Source: Owenia fusiformis (lineage: Eukaryota; Annelida; Polychaeta; Sabellida; Oweniidae). From it: a DNA stretch of 64,000 nt. Made by a program: the position numbers and the translations under genes. The number at the start of each line of letters is the position of its first letter. Positions within the stretch are counted from its first letter, which is position 1. This document shows, one piece after another, positions 1-11,200 of this stretch. The DNA lies in the NCBI GenBank assembly GCA_903813345.2, contig CAIIXF020000004.1, positions 21,949,985 to 22,013,984 on the forward strand, in the 5' to 3' direction. The notes beneath the pieces are model-generated. The model was not told the DNA's origin. It saw only the letters and a list, made by a program, of their open reading frames with translations, and searched no databases.

Positions 1-72
1 AAGGTTAATCAGATAAGGTTGATTAAAATTAAGCTACCTATCAGAATTGCAATCACAAAATCTTATACCTTT

Positions 73-271
73 CAGTGATCTCCCCTGCATAAAAGCAAGT
101 GGGTGCAGCATCCACCTGAGATTTAAAAAACTGGCATGCACCGACCTGAAAATCCATTTGCACCCACTTGAGAATAATCATGAAAAATGGGCATATTTTG
201 ACCAATTTCAGTGTGAATTGTGAAAATGAGAATTTCTTCACCAAGTTCAGGAAAACCTGGGGAGATCACTG
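73..271. mobile_element. Short TIR element (MITE), copy 1 of 2
   Basis: The ends are a 13-bp inverted repeat, CAGTGATCTCCCC at 73-85 and its complement at 259-271. A diverged second copy lies at about 25110-25309, sharing the internal block around 'aaaatccatttgcacccac' and the right end 'ggagatcactgcc'. Two copies plus terminal inverted repeats identify a non-autonomous DNA element. No coding potential; superfamily not assigned because no clear target duplication was seen. Confidence 0.6.
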
Positions 272-1310
272 CCTTCACTAGTTGCTGTTGAGAACTTTAA
301 AGAAATTTGGAAAATTGAAAGGCAGCTATTTTCTTGAAATATCAACATTCCCTGGAGTTACCACAAACCGCTTACCACAAGTTTACTAAAAGAAGACAAT
401 GTAATGATACTTTCCTGAAAGAAGCAAGGAAATACTATATTTTGTACCAGAAAACTGGTATAGCATTTTTTCAAAAATGTTTTCTTGAACCATCACCTTG
501 AGGAGTTGTTATTCATTAATTTACTATAGAATGTAAATACATGTTTAAGGGAAGGGCAATCGCTAAAAGGTCAAGTAAGGTTATTATTCTTAACTATGTT
601 GTCAAAAAAAATCTTTACAATGTTGTACAAAAAAAATAAAAATTATATTTAATTGCCATGGAGCAAAGATTGCAATAAATGGTTTGTAAAACTCTCAAGT
701 GAAACATACCATTTACTGAAAAAATACGCAAGAAGGTGTAATAATCAAGTCTTTTATAGTGTTTTACGTTTTACAAATACAACGCTGAATGACCTGACCT
801 TACCATTAAAATCATGCAAGGGTTTCATTGACTTGCCAGAAATTAATAACTAAATCAATAAATTAAACTATTGCACGATCATGTATTCTCAAATTATCTA
901 TTTCTTATTTTTCTCCCTTACATATGTGATATATATAAAACTTAAGGGAGATGTGTGAAAGCAGAGTTAGAAAAAATAGAGAAATTTTATGGATGGGGAA
1001 GTTTAAAATAAACACCAGAAATAAGCCTTCACTACATGTTCTATTTTGTTTTCACAGAGTATATCAGAATAGATGAACTATAGTATACTAAACAGCTCAG
1101 TGAGGCGAACAGTTTTTTATATTTTACTTGTTTTGTAAGACTTAACCTGCCAGCTGGATTCTAAACACTGTGATGTGGGAAAATAGCAGAATGAAAATAT
1201 TGACTGTTTTCATACAAAATACAACAATACATTACGGAATAAAGAACTCTAAGGCCAAACAGAGAATTGCTCAGAGCAGCTATTTTATTTTGGCAACTTA
1301 CCATTGAACT
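272..1310. other. Non-coding stretch upstream of the sulfotransferase gene
   Basis: AT-rich sequence with no convincing gene. A pyrimidine-rich stretch ending in CAG at 1055-1057 looks like a splice acceptor, so 1058-1310 could be the end of the 5' UTR of the downstream gene with a non-coding exon further upstream. No TATA box could be placed with confidence. Confidence 0.3.
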
Positions 1311-2918
1311 ATGAAAATGTTGCGAAAAAACAGAAACTATTTGATATTATTTATTGGGTTTGTAATCATGGCAGCCGTGACTTTGGGAGTCTTTGATAAC
1401 TCAATAAGTCGAGATTTTCGTAAAGTGGTTATAACTCATAAAATTGAAGGACTGCTACGGAAAAATGTTAAACTACATCATGAAGCTGGTGAATTTCATG
1501 CTTCAACTACAGATGTACAAAATGTTGATCATATTCTAGGATCAGAAATATATGAAACTATTCTAGATAATAATAAAATGGTTCAACCAAATGTTAAACC
1601 AAATAAAGAGGTTGAATCAGCTCAGGATGTTCAACCTAATTTAGAGGTACAATCAAATATGGATGTACAATCAAGTAAAAATATACAACCAAGTATGGAA
1701 GTGCAACCAAACGTACAACCAAATATGGAATTACACCCAAATATGCAACAGACGGTGGATATACAACCAAATACAAAGATACAACCAAATATAGATATAT
1801 ACCCAAATATACAACAAAACACACAGGTACAACCATTTAGTGTATACCCAAATGCAAATCAAAACTTACTGATCTATAACAGATTCCCAAAAAGTGGCTC
1901 AACGACTATGAATTACTTTTTAAGCCAAAGAAATGGGAGTAATTTTATTTTTATCCATTCCAACACTTACCAAAGACGACTCCACAGTACACAGGAAATT
2001 CTGGATTTTATACAATCATTCCAAAATTTAACTACTACAAAAAAATACTTATTCGACCGCCATTTACATTTTGTGAATTTTGAAAACTTCGGTTACAAAC
2101 AGCCGATTTATTTAAACTTGCTACGAGAGCCTCTGGAGCAAATACTGTCTAAGTACTATTATAGGTATTACAGATTGTTGAATCCCGATTATGCCAAAGA
2201 CTATGGGGCTGATAGACTGGCTGAGTTCTACAGGGAACACAAAAATCAAACTTTTGAAGAATGTATCCGAGATATTGCTTTTAATAAGAAAAGTACCATC
2301 AATGAAAATATAAACAGTTTGATTGGTGAGAATAGTGACTTGGATGGTAATGCCATTGATAAAAATAGTATTTTAGATGACAAAAATGGTATAAATAAAT
2401 ATAACAGTGTGTCTTTTAATGACGTAAGTACTATGGATGATAATAGAACTATTAATGACAGCGGTGCTAATAATGACAGCAGTGCTATTGTTAATGACAA
2501 CGGTGCTATAAACTACAAAGATCCTATAAATGTAGGCCTTCAAAAACAATGTTTTTTCCACAAGGGTCAGAAGTATGTTGAATGGTTCTGTGGCCATGAC
2601 GATAGCTGTTCAAATATGGAGTATGGAGTACCCCAAGCTAAACACAACATTGACAAATACTACATGTTGGTAGGCCTAACAGATGAGTACTCGAGAACAC
2701 TAAACGCAATGGAGCAACTACTTCCATCCTATTTCGAAGGTATGGGGAAAATTAATACTAGAGTAAAAATGAACAGTGTGCCGTCTAAATATAAGAAGAG
2801 ACCGACTTCACAGGAAGTAATTGATTTTGTGAAAAGGAGATTAAAATATGAATATGAAATATATAATTTTGTGAAACAGAAGTTTTACAAAACTTTACAG
2901 AAACTCAACATCAAATGA
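1311..2918 (+). CDS. Uronyl 2-O-sulfotransferase-like Golgi enzyme (UST/HS2ST family)
   Basis: Single-exon 535-residue type II membrane protein. Residues about 10-28 form a signal anchor after a basic N-terminus. Residues 90-180 are a low-complexity stem of repeated VQPN/IQPN units. The catalytic domain follows: RFPKSGSTT (191-199) is the 5'-phosphosulfate loop for PAPS, DRHLHF (249-254) carries the histidine pair matching the catalytic histidines of HS2ST/UST, and LREPLEQILSKYYYR (271-285) is the 3'-phosphate-binding segment. CGHDDSC (427-433) and the C-terminal YEYEIYNFVKQKF block match UST more closely than HS2ST. Family members sulfate the 2-OH of uronic acid in dermatan/chondroitin or heparan sulfate in the Golgi. 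An Asn/Asp/Ser-rich insert of about 80 residues (326-407) interrupts the domain. Substrate cannot be told from sequence alone. Intronless structure suggests a lineage-expanded or retroposed copy. Confidence 0.85.
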   Translation: MKMLRKNRNYLILFIGFVIMAAVTLGVFDNSISRDFRKVVITHKIEGLLRKNVKLHHEAGEFHASTTDVQNVDHILGSEIYETILDNNKMVQPNVKPNKEVESAQDVQPNLEVQSNMDVQSSKNIQPSMEVQPNVQPNMELHPNMQQTVDIQPNTKIQPNIDIYPNIQQNTQVQPFSVYPNANQNLLIYNRFPKSGSTTMNYFLSQRNGSNFIFIHSNTYQRRLHSTQEILDFIQSFQNLTTTKKYLFDRHLHFVNFENFGYKQPIYLNLLREPLEQILSKYYYRYYRLLNPDYAKDYGADRLAEFYREHKNQTFEECIRDIAFNKKSTINENINSLIGENSDLDGNAIDKNSILDDKNGINKYNSVSFNDVSTMDDNRTINDSGANNDSSAIVNDNGAINYKDPINVGLQKQCFFHKGQKYVEWFCGHDDSCSNMEYGVPQAKHNIDKYYMLVGLTDEYSRTLNAMEQLLPSYFEGMGKINTRVKMNSVPSKYKKRPTSQEVIDFVKRRLKYEYEIYNFVKQKFYKTLQKLNIK

Positions 2919-4379
2919 ACATCAAGATAAGCTAAGTTAAATATAAGATAAATTCAGGATAAGCTCAGGGTAAGCTTATAGTACAATAGAGATCAAGACA
3001 TAAGTTCAACATAAGTTAAAATACAAGATATTTATATGATTTTTAAGTATCTATTAGTAAAACGTGAAAATATTACAAATTCCATTAATTACAGTTTATC
3101 ATAATAATGAGAATAATATGTCAATTTTCAACATTTAATTAAAATATTTTGATTTTGATGCATTCTACCATGATTTATAAGTATCTATATAAAACGTGAA
3201 AATATTACGAATTCCATTAATTACAGTTAATCATAATCATGAGAATAACACAAAAATTTTGATTGAGCGGATCTACTCTTTAGCGAATGTTAATAGTTGT
3301 AAAAAACAAAGTTTAGAGGTAATACACCCTAAAGGGAATAGGAGAGGAGTTAAAAAAATGATTTCAATAGTGGCAATTTTTGTAAGAAATATTCTAGTTA
3401 AATAGAAATTAACATTTAAAATTTGTTATATGGGGGAGAGGGAGGTAATACCTTAATTAATTGTAGTTAATTTCCACAACTGTCAACATTCACTATCCCT
3501 TATAGTTCAGAATGAAAGGCAATCAACATTTTTTATGGCATGTAATTTATACCATTTTCTTAAAGGCCCCATATAAAGTTTCAACCTCTTTGGCTAAGAT
3601 TATAGTCCTACTCAATGTTGTCTAAATGTGCTATGAAAAACGTTCAATTTAATTTCAAAAAGTTGACTTTGAAGGACTTTTTGTTCAAAAAATTGTGTAT
3701 TTATTTCAAATCTTTATTTAGTGAAAAAAATAAGAAGTTAACTCATAAACCCAGAAAAATGACTCAAAGAAAAAAAATCATTTAAAATTTTAGTTCTCGT
3801 TGAATCTGATGGTACTTGTACATAAATATTTTTAAAAAAATTATAAAATGTATTTTCAATCAAGATAGGTGAGCAATATTGCTTTATTTGAGAGTTTAGC
3901 ATATCTAGAAAACGTGTACCAGAAAGAATTGTCAATTTTTGAAAAATATTTTGCCAACTGAGTGATATCACAGTGTGTCGTTATGACATCACAAATTTTA
4001 AAAATGCTTTAAAAGTTTATATGCATAAAATGGTTGACATAATTTAACCTTTCAATGATCTATTTAATGGAGTGTAGAAAATATTGTGTTTTCAGTGTTA
4101 AGTACATATTTGATGATCTAAAATGGTGGGAAATACAAATATTTGAAAATTATATGATCAACTTTATTTCTGAAGTCTCATTTTTCAAAGATGTCTTACA
4201 TAGTTTATCAAGTCATGAAAAGTAATACATGTACCCGTATTTCAATTATTAGAGTAAATTTTCAAGCTTTACATGGGATCTTTAAAAATAAAATGTACCA
4301 TTATACATAAAATGCACCATCACATATATACATATACCATATTGAGCACTCCACCAAAATTAATATATTTTCTTAATCA
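2919..4379. other. Intergenic DNA with one short local duplication
   Basis: No gene seen. A block of about 85 bp at 3028-3120 is repeated at 3169-3250, sharing 'aaaacgtgaaaatattac' and 'attccattaattacagtt'. Open frames here are short, low-complexity and show no family signature. Confidence 0.4.
3028..3250 (+). repeat. Local direct duplication (~85 bp, two copies)
   Basis: Copies at 3028-3120 and 3169-3250 share long identical runs with a few substitutions and are separated by about 50 bp, so they arose by a local duplication. No coding content. Confidence 0.55.
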
Positions 4380-4753
4380 TACTGTACTTCTACTCAATTT
4401 GGAAGCCGTTTTTAATTTGGCGGATTTGCCAAATTGTTATAGTCCACCAAATTAAGTCAACGCCAAATTCTAAAATTCCTGGGGATTCGCATTGCTCGAA
4501 ATTTCGATTGAATATTCTTTTCACTTTTGTATAATAACAGCAACAATATGTCCGTTCTCAACTACATTAAAAGAACCAATGATATTTACTAATCAAATGA
4601 AAATCAACGGATAGCAGCTCATAATAAAAAGTGCATCCTTTGAAGTTGCACGGTTTTTCAATATTGCAAGTCTGCCAAATTAAGTAGCCGCCAAATGCTC
4701 AAAATGATAAATCTGCCAAAATAAGTAGCCCCAAATTAAGCAGAAGTGCAGTA
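4380..4753. mobile_element. TA-flanked TIR element (mariner-type MITE)
   Basis: Inverted terminal repeats of 23 bp: 4380-4402 begins TACTGTACTTCTACTCAATT and 4731-4753 is its near-complement. TA dinucleotides form both outermost ends, as for Tc1/mariner insertion. The interior repeats 'gccaaattaagt'-like units. No transposase frame remains. Confidence 0.6.
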
Positions 4754-7696
4754 ACATATATAATATTTATTAATATAAAATATATTTATGTTTCTTCTTC
4801 TGTGATTGGTTGAACAAAGATCACATGACATTATAAACACCCTGTGATACTTCTGCAATATAACTAACTTGCGAAAGATACAAATGTTTTAGTCTCTATA
4901 ATATTATTGTATTTAAGGGAAAAAGACGAAGCTTGTGCTAATATACAATTACGGCAGCTGATTTTTGTGATTATTATTTATTACAAAAAGAATGAAATCA
5001 AAATTGCGATGTAATCGAGGCTTTTGGCAATGTCAAATATTTGCCATAAGTCATAGAATTGATGTCTTTGTTTGGATTTTCATATTTGTAACAAGTAAGC
5101 TATTCAAAAACTTATTTCAATGGGGGTCATTGCTCAATTAGGAGTTGTATATACTTTATTTTATACCTCCAATTTAACTGTTATATTTAATGTAGTGTTA
5201 TTTACCATATTTGATTAAAATGTTAAATGATATGTTTTAATGCAGAAAACTGTACTGAGTTTTAAGAATATAGAAATTTCTGTTATTCAGAAAATTCAAA
5301 TTTCTGAGAAATTAAATCTGTTGTAGAGAACCTGAAAATCCTTGAAATCTGAATAATCTATCGGTAAAAAATTGTGCAAATCAAAGATGTTTCATTAAGA
5401 AAGTTACCAACAGAATGCAAAAAGAAGAAAATGTTGGTCCTAAATGGTTTAAGACACAGATCTCCTAAGATTTCATAAAATCAAGATGTCAACGTGATTT
5501 CAAAGCTATTTAGCAAAACCTCAAAAACTTTTTGTTCCTGACGGTCTGTGAACTCAAAAATGTTCTATTCATTAAATTTCAAGGCACATAATATTTATAA
5601 TATTTGGGATAAAGAACATTTAACTGGTGCCTTTCGAAATCTTTGAAAAGACCAAAATCAAGAACTAATTAAGGTCATTAAGGCAAAAGAACGTCTAAGA
5701 TTTATATTTGCCACAAATCATAGAGTATCCATATGTACACATATATACCTTTTATGTATATGTATATATATGTATATGTACCCATATGTCTGAGAGATAG
5801 ACATGATAAATAATCAAAAGATATAATGATACACGTCGGTATAAAACACATTGGATTTGTTAACCGTGGCCAGATGGCTGATTGTAAGCTTTACTATTAA
5901 TATAAAAGCAATTGCATGTTTTTTGTAAAAATCTAAATGTCAGTTGTTTCACCACCAGGTGGCCCTTTCTGGTAAGATAACACAACATCACATACAGAGT
6001 TTCCCTAAGTCACTTGAAAAAAATAGATCGATTCAGTAGACTATAGCAGGATTTTAAAACCTGTTCCACTTGTGAGGTGTTCCACTTACAAAGGTTTGGC
6101 AGTTTCTACTGTATATTATGACTGGTCAATAAAATAATTTTTCAGCTTGACTAAATTTTGAATATTCATCTCACATATTCAACTGACATTTAGATTATTA
6201 TCTAAAAGACCTGTATTCGTGTACATTTAGCTACTTTTCATAAACTTATAATAAGTTCCTGTAATTGTTCATCCCGCCAAGGATACAACATAAAATTTAA
6301 TTGTAACTAATTGTAATTTAACTGTAATTATTTTATTTAATTGTAATCAATATTTTTGACAACTGTTATGAAAGATGTACTGAAATACAAAATTAAGAAA
6401 ACAAAATGTGTATGATTTTGTTAACATTTTCTATTACAGCATGTCAAACGATCAGAGTCCATGTCAAATATTAATATGTCAAATATTAATATGTCATATA
6501 TTAATATGTCATTTTTAAGTGATAATACACATACTCTTGTTGGGGGAGGGATAAAAAACTAACTGGCATTAAGCAAATAAACACTGAACTTTGAATAGGC
6601 TATTCATGTACATTACCCTATTTAATAATTTGATTTCATAAACACTCACTCACTCCATAAAGAAGCAATGCAATAACAGCAATTGGAACAAGGCATTAAC
6701 ACACAAAATGTCACCACCTGCCATTTGTTATAGACAGCAGATACCAAATGCCGAACACCAACTGCCATTCACAAAAAAATAAGAGGTTATAACAATATTA
6801 CACCACTTTTGACAGTGACATGACTATTTTTTTTCAAATTTTTCTTGAGCCTTGAAACAAGACATTTTCCATTACTGCCCATCAGAACTATTATGAATGA
6901 CTCGTAGAAAAACATATATTTAAGTTTGTTAATTTTAACTAAATTTTATTTCATCATTTAAATCCGTAGAAATTATATATGTTGAAGATAGAATCAAGAC
7001 TTTATTTTCAACTACATATACAGTCATATTGAATGCCATCTATCAATAACTTTATTTACTATGTTTAATAAGATCTGATAAAATAGCAGGTGTGGGCCTG
7101 TACATTAGTTATTTAAATAAAAAAAAAATTACTAGTACTAGCTATGACATGACTCTATTATACATATATATCATGGTTGTAAAACTAAATTCTATTTACT
7201 TATTTAAAACGTTAATAAAACACCCATCACAGTGTCAATTTGATATGGAAAAATTGATTTGAAAAACAAACAGGCAGATATTTTGAAGTACTGGAGTCTG
7301 GCTATTCAAGTTTCTCAAATTAGTGGTATTTTGTATCAATGTTTGCAGGTTAACTCCCACAGTGAATAGGCCATGCTAAAATTAGTGGAAACTTGAATGT
7401 TTTTTCAAAAAATCAATGATTATGAAAGGCTCGCCAGTAGTGACATCTTTACAATTTGTGCACATATCTGTAGTGCCAGATCACAATTCCTGAATTTCTA
7501 ATCTAGCTACAAAAGTTGTGACCTCCTCCCATTAATACACACACTACCACATGGTAGTGAAGTAAATAAAAAAGGGAGGTTCCAGGGACTCAAAGAAAGT
7601 CTAGTGAATTTCAACTGTGTTTCAAAATGTATGTACAGACTATTATGAGAGGAACAATTACTTAAATCAAGCATGACTCATACTAAAGACTAGACT
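4754..7696. other. Intergenic AT-rich DNA
   Basis: No gene recognised on either strand. Contents seen: an alternating CATATGTATA microsatellite at about 5730-5790, a 15-bp tandem repeat at 6461-6515, a fragment with 'gtgttccacttac' around 6064-6095 resembling the ends of the element at 19717-20010, and a piece at 6705-6765 ('caccacctgccatttgtta') repeated at about 13770-13800. Confidence 0.4.
6461..6515 (+). repeat. 15-bp tandem repeat, 3.7 copies
   Basis: Unit ATGTCAAATATTAAT at 6461-6475, repeated at 6476-6490, at 6491-6505 with one change, and partly at 6506-6515. Confidence 0.8.
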
Positions 7697-8089
7697 AAAG
7701 GACGATTCTCGGTTTGGAGAACGAAGTTCATCAATCTAAATGAGCATTATCCCTGCTTCGGACAATTTTGATTTTTTTACATAATATAGATTTGAATGTC
7801 TTCTTTTGAATAGTCATAATTTAATTTGGGTAATATTTCTAGATTTTTCGCAAAAAAATATTAGCGCAGTACACTGATGAACTTCTTTCCCCAAATCGAG
7901 ACTTGTATTTTATTGAATCGGTCTAATTGAGCGTTATCCCTGCTTCAGACCAATTTGTTATTTTTACATCTTTTAGATTTAAACGTCCCCTTTTGAATAT
8001 TCATTGTTTAATTTGGGTAATATTTCTATATTTTTCATGAAAAGATTATTAGCCCAGGAGACTGTTCTCCAAACCGAGAATTGTCCTTT
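7697..8089. mobile_element. MITE with 26-bp TIRs and an internal direct duplication
   Basis: Terminal inverted repeats of 26 bp at 7697-7722 (starting AAAGGACGATTCTCGGTTTG) and 8064-8089 differ at one position. The interior holds two diverged direct copies of about 190 bp, each with 'atccctgcttc' and 'aatttgggtaatatttcta'. No clear target duplication and no transposase frame. Confidence 0.65.
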
Positions 8090-8285
8090 CAGGGGAAATC
8101 ATCTTTGAATGGAAGCTGTAGGTTATTAGGGTGTATCTTCAAATTAAAATAATGCAACCAGTTGCCGATAATTTTCATACACATGCTTAAAATATCAGCT
8201 GGGCCACATCTACGCTGCCTTGAGTGGGTCAAAAAATATTTCAATAAAAAATAAAAATAAAAAATATTTCAATATTATGACTCAC

Positions 8286-11200
8286 TGCTTGTTTGATGAC
8301 AGCCCTCATGGTACCAGAAAGTGCAGCAGCCATGCCAAACCTGCCATTGTTCAGTATGTTCATAGCAACCTTAAAGCCTCCACCTTCACCTCCAAGGACA
8401 TTTTCTGCTGGAATCTTGACATCTTCAAAGTACACTTCAGCTGTATTGGAGCACTTGATGCCCATCTTCTTCTCAGGGGGACCACTACAAAGGATGACAA
8501 AATATCCTGAGAAGTTGTAATTTTTTCTGTTATTCTTATTTACTAACTATTTAAAATCATTTAACAATACAACAATGCTATCATATTCAATCATTAAACT
8601 TATGGCAATTAGTGTTGTCGTGATGTACATTGCCAAAAATGATTCTGGCGATGCACCGACGACCTCTACTTTTTTACATTTGTTTTTGTACACAGTTACC
8701 AGAGGTATCATTTATTTGTTGCATGTTTAAGTACATATGCGCACTAATGGCATCATGGAAGACATACTGATTGACCATAATACAATACTAGACAACAGCA
8801 ACGCCAAATGAGCAAATCCCATCGAACAGCCATGGCTGGTATTTTTACAAAGTATATAGCAAAAATGGCAGCCATTTTTCAAAACGGCTGCTTTCTACCA
8901 AAAGTGTCATTAGACAGTGGGCCATGCTTAAAGTATTCACATACTAAATATGAACAAAATCGCTCTTCTACTTTTCCAGTTATAGTAAAATACGTTAAAA
9001 TGGTGGCCATTTTTCAAAATGGCCGCCTTCTACCAAAAGTGTCACTAGACAGTGTGCCATGCTTATAGTGTTCACATACCAAATATGAACAAAATCGCTT
9101 CACTACTTTTCGAGTTACAGCAAAAATCGTAAAATAATGAGTAAAGGCCGCCATTTTTTCAAAATGGCTGCCACGTGCTTCTTTAATATCTACATTTCTA
9201 GCTTTATTAATGTCCTATATAATTTTTTTACATTTAAAACATATTGCTATTACAGTTTTACATATTGCACCTAAATTACTGTAAACTTGGCACTAAATGG
9301 CCACCATTTTTAAATGAGCGGCCATTTCGAAAATCCCCTTTAGAGCAGAACTTCTACCCCCATAGGGTATAAGTATACAAAATATGAACGAAATCGGGCC
9401 ATTGGTATTTGAGTTATTGCCCGGACGGACGAACGAGCGGAACTTTGTTCGATGGGATAAAAACAGATGATTTTACAGTTTTGATGCTGATAAGATCTTC
9501 ATAATCTCAATGGAGTTTATTGGAATTTATAAATTTTACTTTGGAATTAAGGCTTTAAATGCATTATGTGCAACATAGCATGATTTTATGATTTTCATAT
9601 ACTTTTGATTTGTTATTGTTAAATTAACAGATATCAAATACCGAATGAATGCATAAATTTTTATACTCCAGGGTGACATTATACTGACCGTCACGTTTTG
9701 ATATACATGATTTCCGGAGACTGAATGGCTCTATAGTTTCAACTGAACAAAGCATGGACAAAAGGCACTAAAGCATTGTTTTAACTTTATTCTAACATGA
9801 TTGAATGTTCATGAATGACACATTAAATGTCATCATAATGGTTTGAAAAGAATAACAATGATAATTATCTATTGAAATATGCTCTGCTTTCTTCTTTGAA
9901 TGAAATCGTGTGGACGTACCCCACAGCTGACATTTCATTTACCCACTCTGTGAACACAGGTGAACTACACGGAAAGATCAAAAACATGACATCGCCATTT
10001 CAAATTCTATTTTCTATTGTTTTCAAAATGTATATAAGCTATGAGGTTTGAGGCATCTTCACTATCGTTTTATACAGCGAAATTACTGCTATCAAATCAG
10101 GAAAGTTAGAATAAGGTAAGGAGTATTTTATTCATTTATTTCAACCATGCAGGATTAATTTAATTAATGCTTGTCTTTCCATGAAAAGTTGAGATTAACA
10201 TAATCATTTGATGATATATTGTCAATAAAATAAAACTAGGCCGACAATATGGCCCCACACTATGTGGTGGGGACATAATAAAATAATAAAAAGTAATATC
10301 TATTATACTAGTTTATGATTGTAATTTAACCATTAAACATTATTTGATTAACATTACTGTTTACACATACTTTATTTCCAATAAAAGAATAATTTGCAGA
10401 TAATGAAAACATAATATTTAAAAAATTGTTTCAATATCAGAATCGTATTATATTAATTACCCATTTGAATAGACTTGATGAAAGTAGAAACAATTTTGAT
10501 TTACATCATTAAATATTCAAAATTCGGTCAAAGTGATATCATATTTGAAATCTACATGTAAAATTGTATCAAGAAATGTGGATATAAAAACTGTATATCA
10601 ACACTGAAAATTTAATTTTCTTTGAAAAAGTGAAATATCCTGTCTTTTATTGGACAGATAATTTATTTATTTATTTATTTCGACTTACACTTTTAAAACA
10701 TAATATTTTGTTTTACTGGACATATTTTCATTTGAACATCTATCAGATACATAAGGGAAATATGAAAATTGATCGACTAAAACTGATGATTACTCAAGTT
10801 TAAGGGAACTTTCGAATATACCTGCTATGTTATCTGAGCCAAATTAGCCACCTGATGGTGAAACTGGTAACTACCTACTTGCATCAGTATTATTGGAATT
10901 TTATCTTGTAACATTTATTTTTATCTTGTTGCAGTGAAAAGAAAGTATCTTAAAAATAATACAAATTCTATGTATGTTTAATTCTATCCATGTATGGTTG
11001 TATACAATATATGATATGTATGTATACAATACTTATTGCCCTTTATATACTGTACAGTATATATTACAGAAATTATAATGTATGTCACAAGAATGGCTTT
11101 TTTGTATAGTTGGCTTAACTGCATTTACTTGATTTCAGAACATAAAATTCAATAAAAATGAAAGTGTTCACTGGTTTACTAACATGTTTTTGTATAGTTG

